Notes: generated by a model not told the origin, from the sequence alone. A stretch of DNA of 64,000 nucleotides from Lithospermum erythrorhizon (GCA_019722365.1 JADFUC010000634.1:1-64000), one strand, 5' to 3'; positions 48,978 through 62,401 are shown, counted from the stretch's first letter. Numbers and translations: made by a program.

Positions 48978-50046
48978 TGTTAGAATCTAGTATGAATTTT
49001 AATTGTCTGATAAAATACCAAATTCATCATCCCGGATCTCAAAATGACATATAATGTCCCAACACCGCATGTATGCAATATGAATAAAAATAGTTGCCCA
49101 TTCGGTGAGAGCGAATGAAATCAACCTACTCAGCCAATGCCTCGCGTGTGTCACTTCTCAAATACCTCTCGATCGACATCGACACCAAAGATGTCCTCTA
49201 GATTGTGTGGCGCGGGAGAGATCGAGGTCGGGAGGCAGGCTTTGCTAGAAGTTTTTGATGAACAAATGGAAGAGAAAAATCTCTTCCAAATGGAGGGAGG
49301 AGCTCCGGTTTTCAAGAGGAGGGAGGCAAAGGGTTTTGATTTCATAAAATGAATACCGCTTGTGTCTTTGTTTAAATACCATTTGCTAATTTTTTACCCG
49401 TTAAGACCTGCGTTAAGAAATCGGTTTCACTCGTTAATTTAATTAGATCGTTATGTGTTACTAATCAAATAATGAGTCACTAATGAAGTTGTTCTATTTT
49501 AATTAACTTAACAATTCAATTAAAATACTAACGAGTCAGCTATCAAATAACTTATCAAGTTATTCGTCAATTTTAATTTCTTAATTGATTAAAACTTTCG
49601 AGAGTTTAACGATTGATGTTCATCGATATATGTTGACAAAATATATATATGTTAAGAAGGCAGCGTCTACCGATTTACAAGTCTCGTTTAATTTCATGCA
49701 TGAAATATAATTGAATATCATTGTATGTTTGTGACGCCCACAGGCTAAGATAATAGTAGCAGCCTTAATATGTAATTGACTAATTACTATTATTATAGCG
49801 ATTAATAGTAAGATATAGCAGTAAGCTCATAACCCCGCAAATTATCGCGAGAACCAGCGCTGGTAATATACAATTACTAAGGTGAACACTGAATTCGATA
49901 ATCACATTTAACAACATGGTAAATGAATTGTCTATGATGTCGCAGGCATAATAAAGAGAATCAATTTTTATTGATTTCAGCGCTCCAGCTGCAGGCGATT
50001 ACCTTACAATTCCTTTAACAACGCGATCTCAGTAGTAGGCTAACCA
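48978..50046 (-). repeat. 3' LTR of copia B
   Basis: Starts TGTTAGAATCTAGTATG and is collinear with 62,402-63,459 over its length: 'catcccggatc', 'gtgtggcgcggg', 'aaatggaag', 'cgttaa...cgttaagaaat', 'gagtttaacgattgatgtt', 'cgattaatagtaagat', 'ggtaatatacaattactaaggtgaac'. The right end is approximate. Confidence 0.8.
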
Positions 50047-50559
50047 TAAGAAGTGTGTCATGAAACACCCAACTTTCTTTTACTCAGTATGAAGCGAATA
50101 AGCATTTGCTTGCATCCGTAAACCAATCGGCCATGGCGTGAGGCTTGAGATGTCTTTTCCTTGTATATCAAGGACGGATAAATCCCTCGATATGTCAGCG
50201 TCTTTTTCGTTATCTTCCATTTGTGTGACGACATATGCCGTTATGTCCCAGCTTAAATCAAGCGTTTGGTCATAGTCAAAGTAAGAGCTTATATAACACG
50301 AATGGTTATATACCGTAGTCACAAATTGTCGAACCTAAAATTCTAAACAAATATCATAGGACACAAATATGCGTATCTTATATGAATTCGTTTGATGCGT
50401 ACCGGCTCGATCATAGGACCGTACGTGGTATTGATTTAGTCACAGAGGAAAGCTAACATGATCAAACTTGACCGCAATCAATCACCATGTTAGTCATATG
50501 ATCTTTGTCGCCCAACTATCGTACGTCGACCCGAGGCCTTTTAGGTATCTTTATGTTCT

Positions 50560-53500
50560 AGGCTTGAAGAGTTGTAATCAACAATTAGTATTTGCCTCTC
50601 TAGAAAACATAGACTAACCCTAGGGATTTAAATTTTCACTCATCGAGGATACAATACATGTATATTTTAGCAAGAATTTAAAACATATGAAGCATGTGGA
50701 AAATAAATATAGTAGAATATAAACATGATATTCAAATATTTGTTCCACATAGCAACATAATAGATACATCTTGACTCCAGCAACCTAACATCGTTGCGGC
50801 AGCGTCGTCTAAGACCTATATGTTATTGCGTGCTAAATCATGCTTTGCGACTTAGTGGTTTGGTAAAGGGAGTCGAGCCGGAATGGCCTCCCCATTGCTA
50901 CTTCGTACTTTGATATAAAACATTAAGCGTATCACCACAATTAGGTGATACTTTTCTAAAATACGTGCTTGGATTTGTGATGTGCTCGGGGTTCACTTAG
51001 CTTGAGCTATCGCGCCCGATATTATCACAAAAGCAACTCCAGCCCCAGTCCCTCGGCTTTCTAGAGTACTACACCCATTTCGATCCACACGAATTTCTTA
51101 ATCCAATATGCTTTGCGGTTCGGGCCAGCTGCGATATGCTGAGAATTACGTGAAGTAGAATGGCCCGGCCAGTACTACCTTTGGAACTCCTCCCAAATAC
51201 TCTCCGCGTTGAGGCAAAATACATACCCCGAGGCCCGGAAAGCGATAGTCGTCTGCATCGGAGTTAGCGGCATCGGTGTGCCGGTAACTCTTAACTCATC
51301 ATCTCCGCGTATACCGAAAGCATCTTTTAGTTCTTACCGAGGATACTTGAATGCGGCCAGCTGTCTAATCGGTGGCTTTCTGGATTGCCAGTATCTATTG
51401 ATTCTGATACGTATAAGACACATCGGTCTAATGCGCAACTTGGCATACATGATGGATCACCTATAGCCCGGCGTAAGGTAAATCGCTTCATTTTTACTGT
51501 TCATCTCGGCGGTAGTAGTGGGACAACATCTTCCTATTGAGTTGAACTCGCTCCATTATGCAGGAGATTGCCCTTCTTGGAATTACTCATGTTAAACCTT
51601 TGCGGTACCTTATTCACACTTAAGGTATCCTAACAAAGTCAATTAGCCTTAAGCCCCGATAGGTGGATCTTTTTATTCAGTATATATTATCTTCACCTAA
51701 GTCGCCGTTGAAATATTTACACAGCCAATCATTGGCGAGGTTCGGTAACTACGTTATTTCAATGATAAGTATGTCGTACGACATACGAGGACTATAGATG
51801 ATACATAACTCCCACTTACATGCTTGCAAGATTATTCTTTGTTCTTGATGAAACCAAAATCTTTGATTGATTAAATCAAAGCGTAGATTCCCAGCTAACG
51901 GGATGCACAGCAAGACGCCGCGTGGACGCTGCAACTTTTTAGGTCCTTTGGGACATGTAAAGCTTGGAGGTTGTATATCCTCTTCTAAATTTCCATTAGG
52001 GAATTTCGGTCTTTACATCCATTTTCCATATTTCCATAGTCGTGAAATAAATGAAATGTTAAGATTATCGGATGGACTTAAGCGTAGCCAGCGGCGAGTA
52101 AGTTCGTGATAGTCCGTACCGTGAACTTGTTTGAAACCTTTCGCTACAAGTCACAGCTTTGAAAACGCCGACATTTCCGTCTTTTTATCATGTTTCTTCT
52201 TAAATACCCCACGTTCGATTAGGCGAGGAGCGTTTTAGTAAAATCGACAAGGACCCGAGCATTGGTACATAGAATCCATCTCGAGATTGCATGGCCATTG
52301 CCATTTGTCGGCATCTTTATTAAGTAACTTGTAAGAAGTAGGCTTAAATCAATTTCAATGATGAAGGCTTCGCCCCATACAGCGGCGCTGCAGTTCGTGG
52401 CAATCCTGATGGATCTCTGAATTGAATTCTTCCCGCGACTTCTTGTGGATCGAGAGGCTGGATGCTTCTACTTAAGAAAGAAGGTACCAATTTCTTGGCC
52501 AGAGTCGTCGGATGTACGCATTAGATGCGTCGGCATTGACTTAATAAGCTTGAGCTTCCATCAACACTTAAAGCACCATTACTTTTAGTCATACGGACAA
52601 ATATTCCTTTTCAAATGCGCTCTTGTGTTGCTTGATAGAGATTTCGATACCGTGCTTGAGGATAGAAGTAGTAACCAATTGTTTCCTTTGAATATCCTGA
52701 AATAGCATTTGTCGGATTTGGGCACAGAGTTTTATCCTTTGGCTTCACAGCCCCCGAATCACGAGAAAACCCGACTTAGGAGTCTTCCCGAGCCACGATT
52801 TATGGGGGAGTTTTCTCTGCGGCTTTGTTGGACATACATTTTAAGGTAAGTGATATCGCTTAAGTGCATATCCCGAGAAATTAACCGGTAGATTAGATAG
52901 GATCATCATAAGATCCGAGACCATATAAAGAAGGGTTCGATTTCTCCTTCCAGACAAGCCATTGCGGTGTAGGCGTTCTATTTGAGTGAGTTGTGAAACA
53001 ATACAGCATTTCTAAGATGATTATTGAACTTCGTGACTTCCAAATATTACTCCCGCTGTCAGGGCCCAGGAGAATCTTTGTGTCTTATTCAATTGGTTTT
53101 TGTACTTCATTTTGGAACTCCTTGAACTTCTCAAAGGACTCGTGTTTGTGTCTTATCAGATACACAAAACCATATCTACTATAATCATCAGTAAATGCAA
53201 TGAAGTAGTTATAACCTCTCTTTGCCGGATGTGTTCATTGGCCCGCATATATAGGTGTGTGTGATCCCAATAAATCATTTCCTTTCATTGTATCCGGTGA
53301 AGGGGTGATTTAGTCATTTGCTGAAGGCAAGATTGGCGCTTATAGTATGATTAAATGTCGAAACCTTAGTATTCCGCTTTGGAGTGGAGTTCTTGATTCG
53401 GTTCGTTAATATGACCCGATCTCTGATATCATAGGTATGTTTGGTTTAAGTCATTAAGGGAACTGATAAGTTTCAAGTTTATGTTATATGACTCGATAAC

Positions 53501-54725
53501 CATGTCTAAAACAAATATAGACCATTTTTTAAGAGGCGTTGCCAAATCTTGCCCGTTCACCGGTGATCCTGAAATTCGTTAGGATACATTGAAAATGAAA
53601 AGCCATCGTTGTTCAAAGCGAAGCATAAATAATATTCACCCTTTAATTGCGGTACATAATGCTTAGGGAATAGAAGTTTAAAATGAGGCCCGTGGAGCAA
53701 ATTTAAACTAATGGATCTAACTGAGAGTACAACGACCTCATGCTTAGATTTCCCTCTGGCGTAGATCCGTTTCTCTCTTTCGAATCTCTACTTGAGCAGT
53801 ACGCATGTTTTGACAAATATGAGAACCCGAGAACAGTGTCTGGCACTTGCAGTAGAATTAGAAGTTTACAAACTTGATAACATGCATGTAGGGTGGTGGT
53901 CGTGGGCCATTCTTCCTATCATATGTGAACTTCTGCGGGGTTGGATTTCGGTGACCTAGGTTCCCATGATAATGACATTTTATAAATCCTTAGTGGCTCA
54001 CGTCGCTTTGAGATTACTCGAACCTTCGTTAAACTTCTTAACCCCAACTGGCGAATTTCTTCTTGTTTTTGGACCACCAAAGCAGAAAAGTAAGTCTTAA
54101 TGCTTTTTTTTTGGGGTAAATGCTGCATTAAGTGATCATCTTATGCGATTGGACAAGAATAACTTCCAACTTGTGCATATTTAAAGTTCATAAATAAACT
54201 AAGAGGAGAATTTGTTTTGGAAGAGACTTTAAGATGAGATCCTTTGGCCGAGTTCTTTAGAATGCGGTGCCGGGGCGTTGAGTCGATCGGCCGAGCTATC
54301 GTTTTGATATGTGGAGGCTACTTAGGCACGTCATTCCCCGACTATGGCTGTCCCGTAGGAAACACGAGATAGTGTCATATCTCTTTCGTTTAGCTTAGAA
54401 TTCGGGAATAACTCCTACAGTTTTAGAAGTATGTCCTTATCTTACCTTTTTCATATTGAATGCGGAATGAAGGTTCCATATTGGCAAGCGTAGAGACAAT
54501 GAGACATCATGACATCGAGCTTTGTGCTTTTGTGGGATCCGCTCGATGGGAGGCGTGTCATTGGGTTTCGGAGGAACCTTATTGTTTAAGCACGTATTCG
54601 ATTCTCTGCTTGCTTGAGAATAGGATTACCGAGTTCGATACCGTTAAATCGAAATTCGGGTTATTCGACTTGCCCAGCTTTTTCAGAAGTCTTGGCCAGT
54701 CTTAGGTAGTAGTGGAAGTAGCCAT
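50560..54725 (-). pseudogene. copia B gag-pol (gag, integrase, RT, RNase H), decayed
   Basis: Read right to left. Gag starts at the ATG at 54,725 (MATSTTT, then a stop). The integrase motif ICGPMNTSGKER is at about 53,216-53,251. RT has the WNLRFD-like LAGNLRFDLINQRF (~51,850-51,915) and a degraded YVDD block MSYDILIIE (~51,750-51,780). RNase H and its connection are well preserved: SIMYAKLRIRPM (~51,420-51,456), GDDELRVTG (51,281-51,306), SGYVFCLN (~51,207-51,230) and HIAAGPNRKAYWIKKFV (~51,086-51,137). Many stops and shifts are present. The catalytic pair of RT is not intact, so the element is not autonomous. Confidence 0.85.
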
Positions 54726-56785
54726 TATAATTTTACAAGAATAAGTAAAAATAAAGACAACGAGAATCGGTAAACTATAAATTGCTAAACATATAAATAA
54801 ATTGTCAAGTAAATCATAATACTTGAAGATCTCACGAAATATATTAGTATCGAGATCTATTATACTCAAATTCAAAGCGGCAATCACTGCGTACATTTTT
54901 TGAATCTAGTACATAATAGTAGATTATCAACCAATTATGTAAAACTACGGAACTCTTGTGTGTTTAATGCTTTGAATCTTTTCCCGACTTTTATCTCACG
55001 AAGAAATACGGTTAAGCATACCAATTAAACCAAATAGGTACTTAGAGTAATCATATGAAAGCCAGCAGCGTTGAGTGGAAATCACTTCAACATAATCCAT
55101 CGTCATATCGAATTGCAGCCTTAACACACTGCCGTTTATAGTGTGCCGAGATGATCTGGCCCGATTCGCAACTTTAAATTGGCAATCTTTTTGCTTAGAT
55201 TTTTAAATGGTGAGATTATTATTAAGCTTTTATTTTACCATGCAGCGTAGCATAATCGAAACATATGTACAACATGAAAAATAAAACAATTAATGCACAT
55301 TCAAGAGGTATATGATATGACCACAGGAAACTTGAAAACTAACGTTGTTTCTATTACGATTTAACGTCTTCGTACGGAATCGCCACGAGAACCGTCTTGA
55401 ATTACAATTCAAATACACTAATCCCCCACTTAGACAGATACGAGAAGCTTGGGAGAAACAAAAGATAAATGAAACTTGGCATTTCTTAGCAAATGCGGTG
55501 CAGAGACCGAAAATAAAGTAGCTAGATTCGTATGTATACACCTCAATTTCCATTCAATAACAATATATATAGGCAAAATATTAAAACAAATAAATGCATT
55601 AAATGTCATATATATTAAATGAAACTAAATGTATTCATCATTGACTAATTAGTTACCCATTATTTTACAATTAATTATCAATTAATGTAAATTTTAATTT
55701 AAATATATTTGCGCATGATTAATGATAATGATTACAATAATTACCAACCACTTAAATAATGGACTAATTACTTTCAAGTAATTAATTCCAAAATTCAAAA
55801 TTTAAAAAATTACCATGAAATCATATTTTTGATAATTATCAATTAATGAAAATAATTATGAAAAAGGAAATATAAATCAAATTTAATGCCGAATTCGAAA
55901 GAGATATATATACAATTATCTTAATGACAAAATTTATGATTTAACATTTAAAACCGAAATTAATAATTACCAATAATTTTAAAAAACCAAAAAACATTTC
56001 ATAAAATGGATTTAGGGTTTTTCTAAAGAGAAACGATGAGCTTATTAGGAATGACGACCCGGCCACACGGCAGCCGACACGGGCAGGTGCGAGCTCTGGC
56101 CGATGAGCTTTCAGCAGGTAAAATTTAGGCGTACGTGCAGGCTTGAATAGCGCCACGCGCGATTCCATGAGAATCCCGGCGGCGAATATTGGTAAAATAA
56201 TTTCGATTTTCGAGATTAATTGCAACTTTTGTATAAAAAATTTGGAGGCTGTAAGAAATTCAAAATTATGGGATTCGACTTGAACATCAACAATATCATT
56301 ATTGAGCAACGTCAGTGGAATTTCATCAAAAACAACTCTATTTTTTAGAGCTAAATCCAAACAATAAGAAATTGATGAATTTTTTCGGAGTACTTAATAA
56401 TTTCAAAAAAAATGGAAACGTGCAGGATGAACCTCAAAGGTTCGTTAAAGATCTGAGACTTAATTTGATTTTACGAAATTATTAACCCTCTACTGTAAAG
56501 TAGAAAACCATTCTATCTAAGAAACAAAGCACAAATGAATCCAGAATTTTAATCCGCACCGTTTTTCATGAAAGCAGTTATCTGAAATATCAAATCGTGA
56601 AACCCGATACGTAATATGATGATATAGCCGTATGACATATATATATAAAAATGGGTTGATTTTTCATATCATATATTCATCAATTGAATATACAAATCAT
56701 GAATTAATCGAATTAATTAAAAACTCTGACTTGTCGCAATTAAAATTAGATAAAAATATATCAACTTTGAGTGCGCTCCCAATGA
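54726..56785 (-). other. Long leader of copia B, with a possible conserved frame
   Basis: About 2 kb between gag and the PBS position. It holds a GC-rich block at ~56,040-56,170 and, next to it, 'tttagggttt' (AAACCCTAAA on the element strand), also present in C at ~61,645. The element strand has an open frame of 139 codons from 56,360 to 55,941 (no ATG at its start) containing FDEIPLTLLNNDIVDVQVE. Part of this is conserved in element C. Whether it is translated is unknown. Confidence 0.5.
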
Positions 56786-58470
56786 AATAGCCGTTCCGTA
56801 TCGGCATTATTTTAACATTGTTCTTGTAGTTCGATCGGGTGTTGTATTATAATTTTTGTCGGATAGTAATAATGTCGTTTGAGTGATAATATTTTCGGGG
56901 AAGAAGTAAAGTTCGTATTCGAGGTTGTGTTGTTAAAACGAGAAGAGAATTAAACCGCAAAAACCAAGCGAGACTCAAACACAACTCTAGAAATATCTTT
57001 CACCAACTCCCACATCAGCATTCATCGTCATCAAAAATCCGAAACCCACTGCTCACTGAGGAAGGCCCAGAAACCCCCTGATACTTTTTGAGCAGCAGGA
57101 ATTTTTCATTTTCTTGAGTGGAATATTGTTTGCAATTTACTCCATAATCTTGTTCTTCATCTCTTGATTATCTAGGTATGTTTTTTAAATCTTCAAAATC
57201 TTGACATTTTGAGCTATAGTTGACCATTTTTATAAGTTTGACTTTTGTTGACTTTTATGATTTACATAGAGATGTATCGTCCCTAAGCTTGGATTATGTG
57301 GTTAGAAGTAATAATAATTGATTTTTTTGGGGGTGAATGTGTTGAATAAGTTAGTTGACTTTTAGGTTGACTTTCCCCAAATTCTATTTTTTAAGTTGCT
57401 AAAGTATGTTAATGGACTTTAATAGGAATGTTTTGGGTATAGTTGAGTTTTTACATATGGTTGGTAGAGATTAGTTATTAAGTTGGGTAAAGTGAGTAGT
57501 ATTTGGGTTTTGGAATTAAGGTTGTTAATAATATGGATATATTAGTTTGGAAAGTTGATTTTTTGGGACTGTATAAGAAAAATGCATTGCAAAGAGATGG
57601 GCGATGGAAATCGACCACCCAGTAGTGGAGCACGTGAATCACAAATTAGTGCTGCAAATGTTAGAGGCGAGAAAAACTACAGAAAAAAGATGGCCTTCAA
57701 AAATTGGGGACAAAGCCAAGCCCGTACCCAAGAGGTCGGACATCTGATAAAGCCGCAGCAAGTTCCATTGCATATTGCAATCGAGGCCAGGTGAAAAAAC
57801 CGTAACCAATTTTGAAAAAATACGTCGATTTGCAGAAAGCATGCGCTTTCGTTCAATATGCTTGACCTCAGCAACAAAATGGAAGCAAATAAGGTAAACA
57901 ATCCTATCATTCATGACATGCACTTACCTTTGCTAAAATGCGTCAAAAGATATGCATGGTTTACAGATAGGAGGGTAAGCGTCTCTTGCTCCTTGATATA
58001 AGCCTAAATTATCTATAATCTCTCGTTGATTTACGAGAACAAACTATCTCTAAGATTCTCTTGATATGAGAATAAACTTTCTCAGTAGCATCACTGATAT
58101 GAGCTAAATTGTATGCGATCTCTTGACATGAGAATAAGCTCCATGGTGAGAGCATAAAATGCCTCAGCGCACGAGGATGAGATTTTTAAAATATCTGACA
58201 CATGAACTCACGTTTCTCTTGATTACAATAGATTTTAGTTACCCAGATTCGGTCGTAACCTCGAACTAACTACATGTTGCTCCAGCGTGCTCCTTGAACC
58301 CGGTCTCGACATGTACACCTGATGCGATAAGGGTAGGGCAGGTAGGTTGAGGGCTCGGGAACCTTGAAGGGATAGCAAATGAAACGCTACCGCTTTTATC
58401 TTGGACAAGATTAGCTTGTACACTACCGGGGCCATATTTTCCTGAAATAGAACACGAGGGAGGGAAACCA
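56786..58470 (+). repeat. Gypsy LTR fragment in plus orientation
   Basis: Carries in direct orientation the features that the X, Y and Z LTRs show in reverse: 'gactttcccc', 'gttgacttttaggttgac' at ~57,350-57,375, and 'tatagttgacc' at ~57,222. At about 57,990-58,150 it has a ~35 bp imperfect tandem array with the core 'tctcttgatatgagaataaact'. It begins where the 5' LTR of copia B should lie and is joined to a minus-oriented fragment on the right. The stretch 57,560-57,980 is not assigned; its short frames are not supported as genes. Confidence 0.5.
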
Positions 58471-58479
58471 TGTTTGCCT

Positions 58480-59060
58480 CTATCCAATTTATTTTCTCTG
58501 GGCCGTGGAGGATTGAAGTCTCGGCACTCTAGGTATGCCGCCCAAGAGTGCGCAATTTAAGGCTTCAGGCAGCAGGCATGAACATCAAAGTAAAGCATTG
58601 ACTGGACTAAAAAGAAGGAAGGAAAATACAATAGGACTATGCCCAAATAGTAATCTAAGACACCCACATATATAACACTTTCATCAATAGTACATATCAT
58701 ATACAACACATTTCCTTTTTCAATACATACTTAGACGAGGGAGCATGTAGTGCAAGCTGCATTACTATTGAAAGTTCACAGCCACCGAATTTAGTGATGA
58801 TTTACTCGTCTCGCTCACAAATGATCTTCAGCGCCCGAGGTTTCACAAGCTTCGAACCTTTGGGGTCCCAATGCAAAGGGGTGAGCACGAAAGCTCATGA
58901 ATACTCTTGTAACGAGTCATATTCAACCACACATATACGAACATGTAATAGAATAATGAGGATAGTTCATTTGATTACATTTTATCATATTTATTGATAT
59001 TAATGATCGACTTTCATTGTGACCAAATCTCGATTTAATATCCCTATACAATTTAATAAT
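58480..59060 (-). repeat. Fragment of a Y-like gypsy LTR
   Basis: Aligns with about 3,940-4,480 of the solo LTR at 3,921: 'ggaaaatacaa--ggactatgcccaaat' at ~58,620, 'ggtgag-ca-gaaagctc-tgaatact' at ~58,880 and 'acatttt/attttatcat-attattgatat' at ~58,980. Both ends are truncated. Confidence 0.65.
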
Positions 59061-59206
59061 ATCAAGAAATTTGACATCCTATAAAGTCAAATATTTAGTA
59101 ACCCAAATCTCAAATCAACACATAAGAAAGCAAGAAGTCAATTTGCTCAAGAGAAATATACCACGTACTTGAAACAACTACTCTATTTGACCCTCATTAT
59201 CATTTA

Positions 59207-59309
59207 CTCCACACTAATAGTTGTAGAAAAACTTGACATCTCCTGTTATAAATCTACTCAGTATTAGAACACTCCCTATTATAAAATCTACTCCATCTTA
59301 ATAAGGGAG
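59207..59309. mobile_element. Possible Stowaway-like MITE
   Basis: A 103 bp segment bounded by CTCC...GGAG inside TA dinucleotides (TTTACTCC at 59,203-59,210 and GGGAGTAAA at 59,305-59,313). The short inverted ends, small size and TA target fit Tc1/mariner-type Stowaway MITEs. Internally 'tataaa-tctactc' is repeated. The inverted repeat is short, so this stays tentative. Confidence 0.45.
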
Positions 59310-59339
59310 TAAATAATATAACATCGATCAATCTTCTCG

Positions 59340-60354
59340 ATACTTTACTCACAGGAAAAGCAGGGGGAAATAACTCGGCATGTGACTTCTTGGGTTGAGA
59401 CTCAAGTGACTTTCATGGGGAGAGCCACTGCTTGGAATCATTTATTACGAACCTTTGTAATACCTTATTGATAAGTGTCACGGCAAGTCGATCGGCCAAT
59501 TGGCTCGATATCGATGAATCTTGATTTCGAGGAAATATATTGTGCTTACTTTTTAAGTCATATTAAACATTAAAATCCTTATTTGAGTTTAGTAGGTCTA
59601 TATTATTTCCAATGATTAGTATGTAAATGCGACATACGAGGACTATAAATGCTATATAACTCCGCTCCGTTCCTAGTATACCACAGATTCTTTTTCGTTT
59701 ATGGTGAATCCAAAATCTTTGATTGATTAATCAAAATGGAATTCGACTATGGGATGCTAACGAGACCATAAATGGACCTCATATCTTCTGAGCCTTCTTG
59801 GAGTCACTGGGACATGTAAAGCTTGGAGGTGTACCGTATGCTGGCATCTTCCTCGAATTTCCATTCGAGAGCGGTCTTTACATTCGTTGCCATATTCATA
59901 GTCATGGAATGCGAGAAATGGCTAAGATTATCGGCGGATATAGACTTAAGTGTAGCCAGCGAAATATTTTTTCGTCGTAGTCGATCATACATTGAATTTC
60001 AGCTTTGAAGCCCAACTTTTGCCGTGAGGCGGCCTTGAAAACATAGATATTTTAAAGTCTTTGTCATGTTTCTTCTTAAATACCCATTTACACTCAATGG
60101 GGTGAACCTCATTGGGTAAATCTAATAAGGACCAAACCTTGTTGTGGTACGTCGAATCCATCTCAAATTTCATGGCTATTTGCCATTTTATTAAATCACT
60201 ACTATTTAATAAACCCCAACTTTTGGCAAGAAGTGGGCTCAAATCCTTATCAATGTTGAAGACTTTACCATACCCGGTAGCTACAGTTGACCGACTTGCA
60301 CTTTTTCAAGTGTTGAGCAAGCGAGTTCTTAGGACTAGTATTAGTGGTAGCCAT
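59340..60354 (-). pseudogene. copia C gag start joined to RT
   Basis: The ATG at 60,354 gives MATTNTSPKNSLAQHLKKCK, the gag N-terminus (B has MATSTTT at the same place). Within 100 bp the sequence changes to RT: LIKWQIAMKFEMDSTYHNKV then WSLLDLPNEVHPIECKWVFK (about 60,190-60,060). Further left are RSIYGLVSIP (~59,760-59,790) and the degraded YVDD block VLVCRIYILIIGN (~59,610-59,645). Compared with B, ~2.3 kb is missing (equivalent to about 52,380-54,667 of B), with the junction between 60,275 and 60,291. Stops confirm it is non-coding today. Confidence 0.85.
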
Positions 60355-62388
60355 TATAATTCTACAAGAATAAGTAAATAAAGACAACGAGAATCGATGG
60401 CTTCTCGTACTAAATCTTTACAAATGAATTGTAAAAGTAAGTACCCGATACTTCAAATCCGCGAAATATATTAGTATCGAGAGACCTATTATGCTCGGAA
60501 TTCAAGCGGCAACGCCGTACATTTTTTGAATCGGTATAATAGTAAGTTATCAACCAATTATGTAAAACTAGATAACTCTTTGTGTCGGTAGCATACTATT
60601 GAGATGCTACGACTTTTGTATCTTTCGACAAACCGGTTAAGCATACCAATTAAACGATTAATTACTTGGGTGATCATATGAAAGCCAGCGGCGTTAGTGG
60701 AAATGGAAACTGACATGAGTCCATTTAATCATATAAAATTGCAAAGCGTAACTACCGTAGAGTGTGCGGATGATGCAATGATTTCCGCGACTTTAAAATT
60801 GGCTTGATACGTTGCTTAAATTTTAAATGGTGAGATTATTATTACTTTGCTTTTATTTTACCATGCAATTGTAGAACATAATCATATGTACAACATAAAA
60901 AATAAAACAAGTTATGCACATTCAAAGAAACAGTATGACCACTAGGCCTATTCATTTCAAAACTAGAAAAACCGTTTGGCCACATTACATTTTTAGCATT
61001 AACGGCCCAGAAATTTCCACCAAGCCGTCTTGAATTATAGTTGAAATACCTTGTCATTTTAGATAGCATGCGAAACGTGGGAGAAAGCAAGAAAATTAAA
61101 TAAAATAATATATTTCGGCCAGTGGAATTTCTGACAAATACGATACCTTGAGGCAAAACTTAAAAAGTGGGTCATATCTATACACCTCCATTCCATTCCA
61201 TAACAATATATAGGCAAAATATTAAAAGAAATAAATGCACTTAATGTCTTATATATTGAATGAAATGAAAATAAATGTGTTCATAATTGACTAATTAGTT
61301 ACCCATTATTTTACAATTAATTATCAATTAATGTAAAATTTTAATTTAAATATAATCACACATGATTAATGATAATTATTACAATAATTACCAACCACTT
61401 CAATCATGGAATAATTACATACAAGTAATTAGCGCAAATTCAAAATTTAAAAGTGCAAAGCGAAAATATTTTCAAAATTATCAATTAATGAAAATAATTA
61501 TGAAAGGAAGTATAAATCAAATTTAATTTCATTCAAGATATATATTCAATCATCATAATGAAAAAAAATTTATGATTTATCATTTAAAACCGAAATTAAT
61601 AATTACCAATAATTTTTTAAAACGGCAATAATTACAAAAAATACATTTAGGGTTTCCTAAAGCGGGCCAGCGAACTGGCGGCAAATCACGTCAGCCTCCG
61701 GCCACCACGGTAGACACGCACCGGGTGGTGCCGGAGATCACGGTCGATGAGCTATCCCGGGTGGCGGGCGTCAAATCCGGGCCCCGGCCCAGCGCCACAG
61801 CAAGAAATTTCCATAGTCTGCGACATATATTGGTAATTAATTTTAGTTTTTGAATTAATTACAAATTTTGTGAAAACGATTTGAAGAGCTCTAAAAATTC
61901 AAAAATTTTGGAATTCAACTTGAACATCAACAATATCATTATTGAACACGTCTAATTGGGAATTTCCTCGAAACAAATTACAGTTTTTGATTAAATCCAA
62001 AATAGTCATATTTTGGAGTACTTAAAATTCCACTTCTGGAAAAAATGTAGAGATGAACCACAAAGTCGTGAACATACATTTAATTTTGGAATTTTCACAG
62101 AAATTTATAACCTACATAAAATCAAAAATAATTCTACCTAAAGTTAAAAAGGAAGTGTCAGTATTAATCTCTTTCATTTCATGGAAACTGCAATTAAACA
62201 AATATCAAATCATCAAAATCAATATAATAAAATGATGATTCATCCGTGCTTCGATATACATACAAAATGGGGTTATTTTTTCATATTATATATTAAATTG
62301 ATTGAATATACAAATCATGAATCGATCTAATTAACTAAGAACTACGTCAGCGCTGTCGAATTAGATAAAATACATCAAACTTGAGTAG
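60355..62388 (-). other. Long leader of copia C
   Basis: Collinear with the leader of B. It has a GC-rich block at ~61,655-61,800 next to 'tttagggttt' (~61,645). On the element strand an ATG at 62,009 opens MTILDLIKNCNLF, and the nearby segment NNDIVDVQVEFQNF matches NNDIVDVQVESHNF of element B; a stop follows directly in C. The LTR-like wording elsewhere shows no gene. Confidence 0.6.
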
Positions 62389-62400
62389 GCTGCGAGACCC
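62389..62400 (-). other. Primer-binding site of copia C (degenerate)
   Basis: The plus strand reads gctgcgagaccc, matching gctctgatacca (tRNA-iMet PBS, reverse) at 8 of 12 bases. It ends 1 bp before the LTR start at 62,402, the expected position. Confidence 0.5.
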
Positions 62401-62401
62401 T

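Larger units (their letters stand above)
48978..56785 (-). mobile_element. Ty1/copia retrotransposon B (5' LTR missing)
   Basis: Minus-strand element with a 3' LTR (48,978-50,046), a decayed but collinear RNase H-RT-integrase-gag region (50,560-54,725) and a ~2 kb leader (54,726-56,785). At the leader end, where a 5' LTR is expected, the sequence changes to a plus-oriented gypsy LTR fragment. It is the most complete copia coding region in the window. Confidence 0.85.

Noticed and set aside
51209..51466. Plus-strand 85-codon frame
   Set aside because: Opposite the RNase H domain of copia B (SIMYAKLRIRPM, GDDELRVTG on the minus strand).
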